A stretch of DNA of 64,000 nucleotides from Psococerastis gibbosa. Lineage: Eukaryota; Arthropoda; Insecta; Psocodea; Psocidae. Positions 1 through 11,817 of the stretch are shown in pieces; within the stretch, counting starts at the first letter, position 1; every line of letters starts with the position of its first letter. The notes beneath the pieces are model-generated. The model worked only from the letters and a program-made list of their open reading frames with translations, was not told the DNA's origin and did no database searches. The DNA lies in NCBI GenBank assembly GCA_963971405.1, contig OZ020485.1, positions 2,294,001-2,358,000 on the forward strand, read 5' to 3'. Both the position numbers and the translations under genes were made by a program.

Positions 1-344
1 CGAAAAACGCGTTTTTTCGTCGAAAATGGGCATTTTTTCGCATTTTTGCCCCTTTTCACTTTGCTAATTATCTGGAAGCCGTCAGATTTTACATAGGTAT
101 GAGACCTGGGGGGAAAGTTGGGGAAAGGTTGGCCGAATAGCGCTACGAAGCCATTTTGGCCGCAGCGGATCTCAATTTTTTTTTATCGCGTTTTCCGCAG
201 CATAGGAAAACCAATGTAAAATGTGCACTTTTTTTGGCAATTTTGCAGGGGTTGGGGAAAAATGTCATAACTGGGCCAATTTTGGCCCGATTGGGATGAT
301 TCTATTTTTCCCCCACTCGACTTGGTCCTATCTATCTTTTAAGA

Positions 345-530
345 CCATTTGTCGAGCGGCAGCTCGGGCTGCGCCCTCGCATGGATTGATCGGTGAGTGG
401 TCGTAGGTGGGTTCTATTAAGTTATAACAAGTTCCGCCACAGGGGCCCTACGGGCCCCACATGGCTCCTACACTTGCGCCTGCCGCGGGCGGCAGCTCGG
501 CCTTCGGCCTCGCGGTCACTGCTCATGAGC
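345..530 (+). repeat. GC-rich hairpin cluster of the head module (unit 1 copy)
   Basis: Four perfect short hairpins lie in an otherwise AT-rich unit. They are GGGC-TGC-GCCC at 366-376, GGGGCCC-TAC-GGGCCCC at 442-458, CTGCCGC-GG-GCGGCAG at 480-495 and GGCC-TTC-GGCC at 499-509. A fifth, GGCCC-TTC-GGGCC, is at 810-822. Three of them (366, 499, 810) share the frame GCAGCTCG-stem-CTCGC, meaning the flanks are kept while the stem sequence changes. The cluster recurs at the same place in other units, for example 7673-7858, 27980-28143 and 51260-51425; unit 5 has lost the 442-type hairpin. Confidence 0.8.
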
Positions 531-1015
531 ACTGATCATGGTGGGTATCCTCATGGGTGTCAAATGAATCCTCGCGTCGAGAGCTTTCCAATGAGCTATC
601 ACACACGATTGTATCATGAATGGTACGGGAGTTATGAGTTAAAGAAGGAAGAAGAATTGAAAAAGGCGTGTTTGGGGGGGGGGGAGGACGGTTATTGGCT
701 ATAGTTGCCACTTTTAACTAAGAAATTACATGGGGGTGAAGATGGAACGCAGTGAAAGTTTACTTAAATACGGAGGAGAACCGTAGGAAACTCGGACCAA
801 ACGCAGCTCGGCCCTTCGGGCCTCGCCGTCACTGCTTCTGTAAATTATGTATTGTGGGGTGTCATGGATGTCAAATCAATCGCCGAGTAGAGAGCTGTCC
901 AATGAGGCATCACACATCATGCTAACATGAATGGAACGATAGTTACGAATTAAAGAAGGAAGAGGAATGGAAAAAAGGCGAGTTTGTGAGAGGGAAGAGG
1001 GTGGATGTTGGAAAA
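489..1015 (+). repeat. Old internal duplication in the head module
   Basis: Two stretches, about 489-715 and about 803-1015, align over their length. Both start with GCAGCTCG plus a hairpin plus CTCGC and GTCACTGCT. Both then carry ATGGATGTCAAAT- or ATGGGTGTCAAAT-like text, an AGAGCT...CCAATGAG..ATCACACA block, a CATGAATGG(T/A)ACG block and a TTAAAGAAGGAAGA(A/G)GAA block. They differ at many positions and by indels, so the duplication predates amplification of the array. All complete units have both halves. Confidence 0.7.
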
Positions 1016-4000
1016 AATTTTAAATACTCGTTTCAAACCCTCATTTCAATTGCTTTTATGGACATGTAAGCCATTCATGTCCATTACAAATTTTAGGCTG
1101 TGGAATTTTTTTTCATCTGTTTTTCGGTCTTATTAAACCTAATTGGTTATTAATTAATTTTACAGTCATGACACCAATACAGGTTGCTATAGAATTCTTA
1201 GCAATGCCAATGATAGTATGCCAAGCTTTCAAAAGCAGTATCTTGGGATGAAATGGTTGAAAAAATTGTAATTCCGTATGTAAAAAATATGGAAAATATC
1301 TCATTTGCTGCATTGAAACAGCACTAAGAATAGATATTGTAAAATGGGCCGATTTGATTTTTTAGATACCCTACGGTATGAAATAAAATATTATGTCATA
1401 TAAATCTACATAACACAACATAAACCACGGGTAAATAAAAATTGAAATGAAATGGGATATTTCCCCGACTTTTCCTTTAACTTTTGTGTTTGGACCAAAT
1501 TTTAAGGGGTTAGGGGGTGTGCTACTTTAAACAGTTTTTGATAGCAATTCTCAGTATTTAAGGATGAAAAAAAATTGGTTGTCTCTATAAGTCGGTTGTA
1601 AAGGCGGTTTACGGACGATAGTTTAATGTGACAACGCCTAAATTAACTTAAATTTAATTAACTAATTAACTTAAATGATATATGGCTGGAAAGGGAAAGA
1701 AACGTGAAAAAGCCCGTATAAGCCTTTAAGTAATTTTAATTTTTTATATATAGGTAGACAATAACGCGGCCGAAAGAGGCCTTTCTTGAGGAAAATCGTG
1801 CGCACCCCCTGGCGTTTTACACCCTCAAAGCCAAAAACACTTGCTTGATTATCAAAAGGCATATCATGCCATGAAAGAGGAAGAATGGACGAAGACATGG
1901 GTATAATTTAAATTATTAAGATAGGTCTTCTACATCAAAAAATTGCTTTAAACCCGCCCACGCAATTCAAATGGGATTGCCGGAAATGCGTCACTTTGTG
2001 TTCCACTCCCGTTTTAGGGGTGAAGGTATGAATTTGAAAATATGTGTTTATACTCGTTTGAAGCCACAATTAATACTGCTTCTAATGAGACATAAAAAAT
2101 TATTTTCGGTTGAAAATTGCAGGCTGTCGAATTGAATATCAATTTTTTCGTCAATATGCACCGAAATTGAATATTAATTAATTTTACGGTCTTAAAAGGA
2201 GTATTCTTGGTTTTAATTAGCCTATCTTTGCTGAAAATACTATAATATACATTAAGCAATAGTATGTGTTAGTTACTCCTGGGACTTAGTGGTGAAAAAA
2301 AATTATTTTGCCGAGAAAGCGGAAAATATTCATTTATCTATCACATAGCTGCATTGAAACAGCTTGAAGCATACGTATTGCGTGTGGGGGTTTTAAAATA
2401 TTTTGATTTAATACAGTACATGTTAAAGTAATTCGTGATAAAAACATGCAGCTACAAAATGCAACATAAGCCACGGAGTAAATAAATACCAATATCAAAC
2501 GGGAGATTTCCCCGACCTTTTCATGAAATTTTGGGTTTTGACCGAATTTTCAGGGGGAAGGGGGTTGAAAGTAGTTATATGTCTGCATTTGTTTAAAACC
2601 TGTATTTAAGCCGCTTATAATGAGGCAGTAACCGTGTTGCCCTAAGTTGGATATTACAGGCTGAATTATTTTTTAACTCTTTTTTCGTCTATATACACCG
2701 AAATTGAACATTTATACTTTTTACGGTTGAAAAGCAAAATAGGTGGCCTAAATTAGTTTGGCACTGCTATAGATACTATAGTTAACATTAAGCAACAGCT
2801 TCCGTTGGTTATTCTAGGGAAAAAAAGGTGCAAAAAAAAAATTGATGTTCGAGAATACAGAAAATAGTCATTTATCTATTGAAATTGAAATAGCTCGAAG
2901 AATACGTAGTGTATTTGGGGTTATTTGACTTTTTGGTTAGTTTATAGTATAAGCTAAGATAATAAAAGATAAAAACGTCTACTAAACGCAATGTGGGTGG
3001 CTGTATATATTTTTTGTCTGTTTATTCGTGTTAATACACCTAAATTGAATATTAATTATTTTTAGGGTTTTCAAAGTAAGCAGAATTACTTAAAATGACT
3101 CATCATCGTTGCTACAGATATTTTGCCAAACATTAACCAATATAGTTTTTGTTATGGCTGCAAAAAAATTAATCTGCCGAAAAACCGGAAAATAGTCATT
3201 TTTCTATTAAGTAGCGGCATTGAAATAGCCCGAAGAATGCATATTGTATATGGGCCTATTTGACCTTATAAAGTAATGTGTGATATAACCATCGACATAA
3301 CACAACATAAACCACGGAGTAAATAAAAAATTAAATCAAATGAGATATTTCCCTGACTTTTTCTTGAAATTTTGCGTTTTGGTCGAATTTTCTGGAGGAA
3401 GGGGGTTGATGGATGTTATGTGTTTATATTTGTTTCAAACCTTTATATTTGCTGCTTATAATGAGCGAATAATTGTTGGCTTAACCTGTTTATTGCAGGC
3501 CGTATAATTTTTTGTCTATTTATTAGGGTTAATGCACCCAAATTGAATATGAATTATTTTTACGGGTCTGAAAGTAAGACGGGTGACTTGAAACGACTCA
3601 TCATTGCTATAGGTACTTCGCTTAACATTTAGTAACCGTATTTGTTAGCAATTTCAGGTATTTAAGGGTGCAAAAAAAGTTAATATGCCGAGATTCGGAA
3701 AATAGTTATTATTCTATCATACGGCGGCATTGAAATAGCTGGAAGACAACGTATTGTATGTGGGGTTATTTGTCCTTCTTGGATTGCCTATTGTATTAAC
3801 TAAAATATTGTATGCCAACGACATCAACAATTGACAACATAACCCACGGAGTCAAGAAATACCAAAATTGAACTGGAGATTTCCCCGAAATGTTCTTGAT
3901 TTTTTTTTTTTTTACCGAATTTCAAAGGGAAGGGGGTTGTTGAAAGTTACGTCTTTATACTCGTGTCCAACCTATGTTTATGCCGCTTATAATGAAGTTG

Positions 4001-4572
4001 TAACTTAAGTTGAATGCTTTTTATATATTTTTTCGTCAATATGCACCGAAATTGAATATTAATTAATTTTACGGTCTTGAAAGCAGTATAGGTGGCTTTA
4101 ATTAGCCTAACATTGCTACAGATACTATAGTATACATAAAGCAATAGTATTTGTTAGTTATTCCTGGGACTTAGTGGTGAAAAAAAATTAATATGCCGAG
4201 AAACCGGAAAATATTTATTTATCTACCACATAGCTGCATTGAAATAGCTAGAAGAATACGTATTGTATGTGGGGGTTTTTAAATTTTTTTTGATTTACTC
4301 CAGTATATGGTAAAACATCATGTGTGAAAAAAACATCTACAAAATACAACATAAGCCACGGTGAAAATAAATACCAAAATCGAACGGGAGATTCCCCCGA
4401 CCTTTTCATGAAATTTTGTGTTTTGACCGAATTTTCAGGGGGAAGGGGGTCGAAAGTAGTTATATGTTTGTAATCGTTTAAAAGTTGTAACTAAGCCGCT
4501 TAAAATAACCGTTGGCCTAAGTTGGATATTACAGACTGTGTAATTTTTTAACTCTTTCTTGGTCTATATACA

Positions 4573-4664
4573 CCGAAATAGAACATTAATTATATTATAT
4601 TTTCGGTTTTGAAAGCATCCGAAATAGAACATTAATTAAATTATATTTTCGGTTTTGAAAGCAT
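4573..4664 (+). repeat. 46-bp tandem duplication specific to units 1 and 2
   Basis: A 46-bp segment starting CCGAAATAGAACATTAATTA occurs twice in a row, at 4573 and 4619. The same doublet is in unit 2 at 24869 and 24915. Units 4 (near 34787) and 5 (near 42028) have one copy. It is a structural marker for how units are related. Confidence 0.85.
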
Positions 4665-6852
4665 AATAGGTGGCCTAAATTAGCTTGACATTGCTATAGA
4701 TACTATAGTTAACATTAAACTGTTTCCGTTGGTAATTCTAGGGAAAGAAGGGTGCAAAAAAATTAATATGCCGAAAAACCGGAAAATAGCCATTTGTCTA
4801 TCACTTGGCGGCATTGAAATAGCTGGAAGAATACGTATTGTATATGGGATTATTTACCTTTTTCGGATAGCCTATTATATAAGATAATAAAAGATAAAAA
4901 GTCTACTAAACTCAACATAAACCATAGAGAATGTAAACCACCGAAAGTGGACATGAAACATGCCCTAAAAAGACACAAATATTCGCAATTTTGGGATTTT
5001 ACATTGCGAAAATATGTTGATATTGTACGTTAATTACATGAATCTGATACAGTAGTATAATGAGTGATAGGTTTTATCCATATTAATTACATATTATAGA
5101 TATAGGAAGCCAAATATATGCCATTTTCAACGTGAAACTTGAAGATATCCACACTGTAGCCAAAATGGTAGGCGTAAATTGGAACATTTGTTGATTTTTT
5201 GTTTACATATGTAAACAGTATGTGAAACTGCAAATTTACTTGAAATTTACTTGAAAGCAATGTGGGTGGCTGAAATTACCTTAGCATTGCTAAAGATACT
5301 ATAGTAAACATTAAGCTAGTGCTTCCGTAGGTAAATCCTGGTAATTGCGGGTGCAAAAAAATTAATATGCCGAGAATACAGAAAATAGTCATTTATCTAT
5401 CACTTGGCGGCATTGAAATAGCTCGAAGAATAAGTATTGTATATGGGATTATTAACCTTTTTCGGATAGCCTATTGTCTAAGATAAGATAATAAAAGATA
5501 AAAAGTCTACTAAACGCAACATTAACCATGGAGTATGTAAAGCACCGAAAGTGGACATGAAACATGCCATCAAAATACACATATATTCGAAAATTTGGGT
5601 TCTAAAATTGGGAAAATATGTGGATAATGTACGATAATTACATTAAACCGGTACAGTAGTATAATGTGTGATACATTTTATTCATATAAAATGCATATTA
5701 TAGAAATAGGAAGCAAAACATAGGCCATTTTTAATATAAAAACATGATGATATCCACAATGTACCCGAAATGGTAGGCCTAAATTGGATGATTTGTTGAT
5801 TGTTTGTTGACGTTAGTAAACAACATGCGAAACTGCAAATTTACGATACATTTTGACCACGAAAAAGAAGGTTGATTTTTCGAAATTATCAAAAACGGGA
5901 ATATTTTCAGGAATTTAGTGGGAAATTTCGTGTTTGACCCGATTTTACAGGGGGAGGGGGGATGATGAAAACATCCCTTGTATACGCCCTTGAAAGCATC
6001 ATTCATACTGCATTCAACGACACATTAAACATCCTCGCGTATTGAAAACTGCAGACAGTGGAATATTTGTAACTGCAGAAACGGGAGAATTCCTTGAGTT
6101 TTTATGCGTCTCGACCGAAATTTCAGGGGGAAGGGGGGAGGAAGAAGTCATGTGTTTGTATTTGCTAAATAGCTGTATTTGTGCCGCTTATAATGAAGCT
6201 ATAATTGTTGGTCCTACTTGGATATTACAGAGTATATAATTTTTTAACTCTTTTATGGTCTTCATACACCAAAATTGAAAATGAATTTATTTTACGGTAT
6301 TGAAAGCATTGTGGGTGGCTTAAATTACCATAGCATTGCTACAGATACTTAATTAAACATTATGCAAATACTTCCGTAGTTAAGTCCTGGTAATTGTGGG
6401 TGCAAAAAAATTAATATGCCGAGAATAAGGAAAATAGTCATTTTTCTATCACTTGGCGGCATTGAAATAGCTGGAAAAATACGTAATGTATATAGGGTTA
6501 TTTGACCTTTTTGGATACCATATAGTATAAGATAAGATAGTAAAAGATAAAAACGTCCCCTAAACGCAACATGATCCATGGAGTATGTAAAGCACCGAAA
6601 GTGGACATGAAACATGCCATTATAATACACATATGTTCGAAAATTTGGGTTCCTAAATTGGGAAAATATGTTGATATTGTACGTTAATTACATGAATCTG
6701 ATACAGTAGTATAATGAGTGATAGGTTTTATCCATGTAAAAGAAATATTATAGAAATAGGAAGCAAATCATGGGCCATTTTTAACGTGAAACTTGAAGAT
6801 ATCGACACTGTAGCCGAAATGCTAGACTTAAATTGTATGATTTGTTGACAAC

Positions 6853-6872
6853 TTGTTTACATTAGTAAACAA
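6853..6872. promoter_or_regulatory. Inverted forkhead-like pair TTGTTTAC-ATTA-GTAAACAA
   Basis: Two 8-bp arms in perfect inverted symmetry are separated by 4 bp. Each arm contains the forkhead core TGTTTAC/GTAAACA. Related pairs sit at the equivalent place in other monomers and units, including a perfect palindrome GTTTACATATGTAAAC at 5201-5216 and a decayed pair near 5806. Binding by any protein is inference; the dyad itself is visible. Confidence 0.4.
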
Positions 6873-7124
6873 CATGCAAAACTGCAAATTTAAAAAACAT
6901 TTTCACCCCTAAAATAAGGGTAGATTTTTCGAAATTATCGAAAACGGGAAAAATTTTGAGAATTTCGCGTGAAATTTCGTGTTTGACCCGATTTTAAAGG
7001 GGGAGGGGGGATGATGGAACCACCCCTAGTATACTCGGATGCAACCCCTATTTATAGTGCCTTTAACGACCCCTTAACTATTCATGTCGGTTAAAAATTG
7101 CAGGCTGTGGAATTTTTTATCTCA

Positions 7125-8345
7125 AAGCATGCACAGCAGGGTATACCCTTTTCCCGCATGTAGGCCTCTTGCACACCCCCCTTACATACCTAGCTGTGGG
7201 GAAACTGGTAGACTGACAGCAATATAACTTACACAGCTGTAAAGAGCAAGGATAGTGGAAAGTAGCAAAGTGGTTTTAAATTTTTTGAATCAATTTTTTT
7301 CCCGCGAAAATCGTCCCCGAAAAACGCGTTTTTTCGTCGAAAATGGGCATTTTTTCGCATTTTTGCCCTTTTTCACATTGCTAATTATCTGGAAGCCGTC
7401 AGATTTTACATAGGTATGAGACCTGGGGGGAAAGTTGGGGAAAGGTTGAGCGAATAGCGCTACGAAGCCATTTTGGCCGCAGCGGATCTCAATTTTTTTT
7501 TATCGCGTTTTCCGCAGCATAGGAAAACCAATGTAAAATGTGCACTTTTTTGGCAATTTTGCAGGGGTTGGGGAAAAATGTCATAACTGGGCCAATTTTG
7601 GCCCGATTGGGATGATTCTATTTTTCCCCCACTCGACTTAGTCCTATCTATCTTTTAAGACCATTTGTCGAGCGGCAGCTCGGGCTGCGCCCTCGCAGTT
7701 ATTGATGAGTGAGTGGTCGTAGGTGGGTTCTATTAAGTTATAATAAAAAATAAAATAAAATAAAATAAAACAAGTGTCTCCGCCACAGGGGCCCTACGGG
7801 CCCCACATGGCTCCTACACTTGCGCCTGCCGCGGGCGGCAGCTCGGCCTTCGGCCTCGCGGTCACTGCTCATGAGCACTGATCATGGTGGGTATTCTCAT
7901 GGGTGTCCTCGCGTCGAGAGCTTTCCAATGAGCTATCACACACGATTGTATCATGAATGGTACGGGAGTTATGAGTTAAAGAAGGAAGAAGAAATGAAAA
8001 AGGCGTGTTTGGGGGGGGGGGAGGACGGTTATTGGCTATAGTTGCCACTTTTTACTAAGAAATTACATGGGGGTGAAGATGGAACGCAGTGAAAGTTTAC
8101 TTAAATACGGAGGAGAACCGTAGGAAACTCGGACCAAACGCAGCTCGGCCCTTTGGGCCTCGCCGTCACTGCTTCTGTAAATTATGTATTGTGGTGTCAT
8201 GGATGTCAAATCAATCGTCGAGTAGAGAGCTGTCCAATGAGGCATCACACATCATGCTAACATGAATGGAACGATAGTTAAGAATTAAAGAAGGAAGAGG
8301 AATGGAAAAAAGGCGAGTTTGTGAGAGGGAAGAGGGTGGATGTTG
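7125..8345 (+). repeat. Head module, intact copy spanning the unit 1/unit 2 boundary
   Basis: This stretch of about 1.2 kb does not resemble the monomers and interrupts them: monomer-like text ending in GGCTGTGGAATTTTTT precedes it, and monomer-like text starting AAATACTCGTTTCAAACCC follows. It contains the unit-start palindrome, AT-rich and G-rich tracts, the hairpin cluster and a poly-G run. Other copies are near 27428-28455 (cut short), 29995-31210, 37275-38430, 44525-45740, 50705-51920 and 56875-57496 (end of array). It may be an old insertion amplified with the array, but no terminal repeats or target duplication were found. Confidence 0.65.
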
Positions 8346-10883
8346 GAAAAAATTTTAAATACTCGTTTCAAACCCTCATTTCAATTGCTTTTATGGACAT
8401 GTAAGCCATTCATGTCCATTACAAATTATAGGCTGTGGAATTGTTTTTCATCTGTTTTTCGGTCTTATTAAACCTAATTGGATATTAATTATTTTACAGT
8501 CATGACACCAATACAGGTTGCTATAGAATTCTTAGCAATGCCAATGATAGTATGCCAAGCTTTCAAAAGCAGTATCCTGGGATGAAATGGTTGAAAAAAT
8601 TATAATTCCGTATGTAAAAAATATGGAAAATATCTCATTTGCTGCATTGAAACAGCACTAAGAATAGATATTGTAAAATGGGCCGATTTGATTTTTTAGA
8701 TACCCTACGGTATGAAATAAAATATTATGTCATATAAATCTACATAACACAACATAAACCACGGGTAAATAAAAATTGAAATGAAATGGGATATTTCCAC
8801 GACTTTTCCTTTAACTTTTGTGTTTGGACCAAATTTTAAGGGGTTAGGGGGTGTGCTACTTTAAACAGTTTTTGATAGCAGTTCTCAGTATTTAAGGATG
8901 AAAAAAAATTGGTTGTCTCTAAGTCGGTTGAAAAGGCGGTTTACGGACGATAGTTTAACGTGACAACGCCTAAATTAACTTAAATTTAATTAACTAATTA
9001 ACTTAAATGATATATGGCTGGAAAGAGAAAGAAACGTGAAAAAGCCCGTATAAGCCTTTAAGTAATTTTAATTTTTTATCTATAGGTAGACAATAACGCG
9101 GCCGAAAGAGGCCTTTCTTGAGGAAAATCGTGCGCACCCCCTGGCGTTTTACACCCTCAAAGCCAAAAACACTTGCTTGATTATCAAAAGGCATATCATG
9201 CCATGAAAGAGGAAGAATGGACGAAGACATGGGTATAATTTAAATTATTAAGATAGGTCTTCTACATCAAACAATTGCTTTAAACCCGCCCACGCAATTC
9301 AAATGGGATTGCCGGAAATGCGTCACTTTGTGTTCCACTCCCGTTTTAGGGGTGAAGGTATGAATTTGAAAATATGTGTTTATACTCGTTTGAAGCCATA
9401 ATTAATACTGCTTCTAATGAGACATAAAAAATTATTTTCGGTTGAAAATTGCAGGCTGTCGAATTGAATATCAATTTTTTCGTCAATATGCACCGAAATC
9501 GAATATTAATTAATTTTACGGTCTTAAAAGGAGAATTCTTGGTTTTAATTAGCCTATCTTTGCTGAAAATACTATAATATACATTAAGCAATAGTATGTG
9601 TTAGTTACTCCTGGGACTTAGTGGTGAAAAAAAATTATTTTGCCGAGAAAGCGGAAAATATTCATTTATCTATCACATAGCTGCATTGAAACAGCTTGAA
9701 GCATACGTATTGCGTGTGGGGGTTTTAAAATATTTTGATTTAATACAGTACATGTTAAAGTAATTCGAGATAAAAACATGCAGCTACAAAATGCAACATA
9801 AGCCACGGAGTAAATAAATACCAATATCAAACGGGAAATTTCCCCGACCTTTTCATGAAATTTTGGGTTTTGACCGAATTTTCAGGGGAAGGGGGTTGAA
9901 AGTAGTTATATGTCTGCATTTGTTTAAAACCTGTATTTAAGCCGCTTATAATGAGGCAGTAACCGTGTTGCCCTAAGTTGGATATTACAGGCTGAATTAT
10001 TTTTTAACTCTTTTTTCGTCTATATACACCGAAATTGAACATTTATACTTTTTACGGTTGAAAAGCAAAATAGGTGGCCTAAATTAGTTTGACACTGCTA
10101 TAGATACTATAGTTAACATTAAGCAACAGTTTCCGTTGGTATTCTAGGGAAAAAAGGGTGCAAAAAAAAAATTGATGTTCGAGAATACAGAAAATAGTCA
10201 TTTATCTATTGAAATTGAAATACCTCGAAGAATACGTAGTGTATTTGGGGTTATTTGATTTTTTTGGTTAGTTTATAGTATAAGCTAAGATAATAAAAGA
10301 TAAAAACGTCTACTAAACGCAATGTGGGTGGCTGTATATATTTTTTGTCTGTTTATTCGTGTTAATACACCTAAATTGAATATTAATTATTTTTAGGGTT
10401 TTCAAAGTAAGCAGAATTACTTAAAATGACTCATCATCGCTGTTACAGATATTTTGCCAAACATTAACCAATATAGTTTTTGTTATGGCTGCAAAAAAAT
10501 TATCTGCCGAAAAACCGGAAAATAGTCATTTTTCTATTAAGTAGCGGCATTGAAATAGCCCGAAGAATGCATATTGTATATGGGCCTATTTGACCTTATA
10601 AAGTAATGTGTGATATAACCATCGACATAACACAACATAAACCACGGATTAAATAAAAAATTAAATCAAATGAGATATTTCCCTGACTTTTTCTTGATAT
10701 TTTGCGTTTTGGTCGAATTTTCTGGAGGAAGGGGGTTGATGGATGTTACGTGTTTATATTTGTTTCAAACCTTTATATTTGCTGCTTATAATGAGCGAAT
10801 AATTGTTGGCTTAACCTGTTTATTGCAGGCCGTATAATTTTTTGTGTATTTATTAGGGTTAATGCACCCAAATTGAATATGAA

Positions 10884-10887
10884 TTGT
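10884..10887 (+). repeat. Left target-site duplication of the LTR element (TTGT)
   Basis: TTGT lies directly before the LTR start TGTAACGG and again directly after the LTR end CGCTACA (23848-23851). Four bases is within the usual range for Ty3/gypsy elements. Removing the element and one copy gives text close to the uninterrupted site in other units. Confidence 0.85.
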
Positions 10888-11802
10888 TGTAACGGGTTTT
10901 CCCCGTTATTTCTACGCCGCACCAAGCCTTGGTGCGACGATATTCTTCTTTTCATTTTCATTTAACCCCTAGTGCCTTGGAACTGTATCCCAACTATTTC
11001 CCGCCTTCCGTCTTCCGACACGTTCTCCCTTCGCGCCAATGGACATAAAATTTCCCTTTTCACGAGACGCCATTTTGCCATTTATTATTCAGCCATCAAC
11101 CACAGAAGAATGGTTCGTAATTATTTTCAATTATTTCAGTAAATTCAGCCTTTTCATATTAAAAGTTACAGTTATTTTATCCTAAGTTTAAGCAGCATTC
11201 CAAAACATATAATATTGACCAAGTAGCACTTCATTTTATGTAAGTAAACCTTCCTCGTTAAACCTAACCATTCATATTTTGTTCCTCAGAGGCAACGCTA
11301 AGTCCGTGTTCGCAGGGGGAGGGCCCCCTTTTTCCTTCCCACCAAATCCACCCACTTCCAAGTTCCAGCAGCTTTATTTTATATGACCATCGTGCCAGGG
11401 AAGGATAGAAATTAAGTAACCGGGGTTACCAAAGGTGGACATTTCCAGTGTCCTCGATATTGGGAGGAACAAGAAGTAGAGCCGATGGATTACTCCGGTG
11501 GGTGTATTCACTCCTTTATTTTACTTATATTAATTTTGAAGAATAATCAATAAATAATTAACAAAAATCAACTTTAATGATTTTAGACTTTTAAGATTTT
11601 TAATATTGTAATTTACTAACACCCGGTATAATTTGTATTTTGAAATGTTAGATAGGTTAATTATTATATTTATTATGACCCGTACCACATTTTATTTTAT
11701 TAGGCCTTAGGTTGATTCACTAGAATCTACGCCCTGCCTACCGATGAGCTACCCGCAGAGCGGGGGTTGCCTAAGAGCCATTTTTAACAACTACCCGCTA
11801 CA
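10888..11802 (+). repeat. 5' LTR (915 bp)
   Basis: It begins TGTAACGGGTTTTCC and ends ACTACCCGCTACA. The same 915 bp recurs at 22933-23847. It would carry the promoter and the transcript 3' end. A candidate AATAAA is at 11549-11554; no convincing TATA box was singled out. A G/C-rich patch (GGGGGAGGGCCCCC) lies near 11318-11331. Confidence 0.95.
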
Positions 11803-11804
11803 TT

Positions 11805-11817
11805 TGGCGCCCAACGT
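11805..11817 (+). other. Primer binding site, lysine tRNA (CUU) type
   Basis: TGGCGCCCAACGT starts two bases after the 5' LTR. It complements the 3' end of the conserved eukaryotic tRNA-Lys(CUU), which ends ...ACGTTGGGCGCCA, over 13 bases. This is the priming site for minus-strand DNA synthesis. The position supports the LTR boundary call. Confidence 0.85.

Larger units (their letters stand above)
1031..7124 (+). repeat. Monomer section of unit 1 (about 0.5-0.6-kb subrepeats)
   Basis: A recurring string order marks each monomer. It runs: a G-run block (CCGAATTTTCAGGGGGAAGG or variant), GCCGCTTATAATGA, GGATATTACAGGCTGT, CACCGAAATTGAATATTAAT, TTACGGTCTTGAAAGC, GTGGGTGGCT, TTAATATGCCGAGAA, GGCGGCATTGAAATAGCT, ACGTATTGTATATGGG, AACATAAACCACGGAGTA. 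The GGCATTGAAATAGCT-type landmark falls near 1304, 2349, 2880, 3210, 3725, 4234, 4810, 5407 and 6455. Spacings are mostly 0.5-0.6 kb or twice that, with one short 0.33-kb step. Monomers within a unit are clearly diverged, while the same monomer in different units is nearly identical. Confidence 0.8.
1..7317 (+). repeat. Array unit 1 (7317 bp)
   Basis: This is the first unit in the window, cut at an arbitrary landmark. The head module runs to about 1030 and is followed by about 6 kb of monomers. It carries a 46-bp internal duplication (4573-4664) also present in unit 2 but single in units 4 and 5, so it groups with unit 2. Its poly-G tract is 11 G. No gene is supported inside it. Confidence 0.9.

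Noticed and set aside
221-704. Short plus-strand frames in the head module recurring in most units.
   Set aside because: They are broken by indels and poly-G length changes among units, cover hairpin sequence, and have no recognisable domain.
1671-1898. A 75-codon minus-strand frame present in six units (also 9003, 31877, 39092, 46412, 52575).
   Set aside because: Most differences among copies change the amino acid (at least eight replacement sites against few silent ones), so there is no sign of selection for protein. Conservation follows that of the surrounding repeat DNA.
2014-2259. An 81-codon minus-strand frame repeated in units.
   Set aside because: AT-rich, low complexity, no domain. 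It is kept only because the repeat units are near identical.
6901-6960. CENP-B box-like text in monomers (TTCG...AAAACGGGA).
   Set aside because: Spacing between the TTCG and CGGG halves does not fit the 17-bp CENP-B box pattern.
1-7317. Ribosomal DNA or histone cluster as the identity of the array.
   Set aside because: No rRNA-like or histone-coding sequence was recognised in any unit.
7125-8345. Head module as a Helitron or other recognisable transposon.
   Set aside because: Hairpins are present, but no CTRR-type 3' end, terminal repeats or target duplication could be placed.
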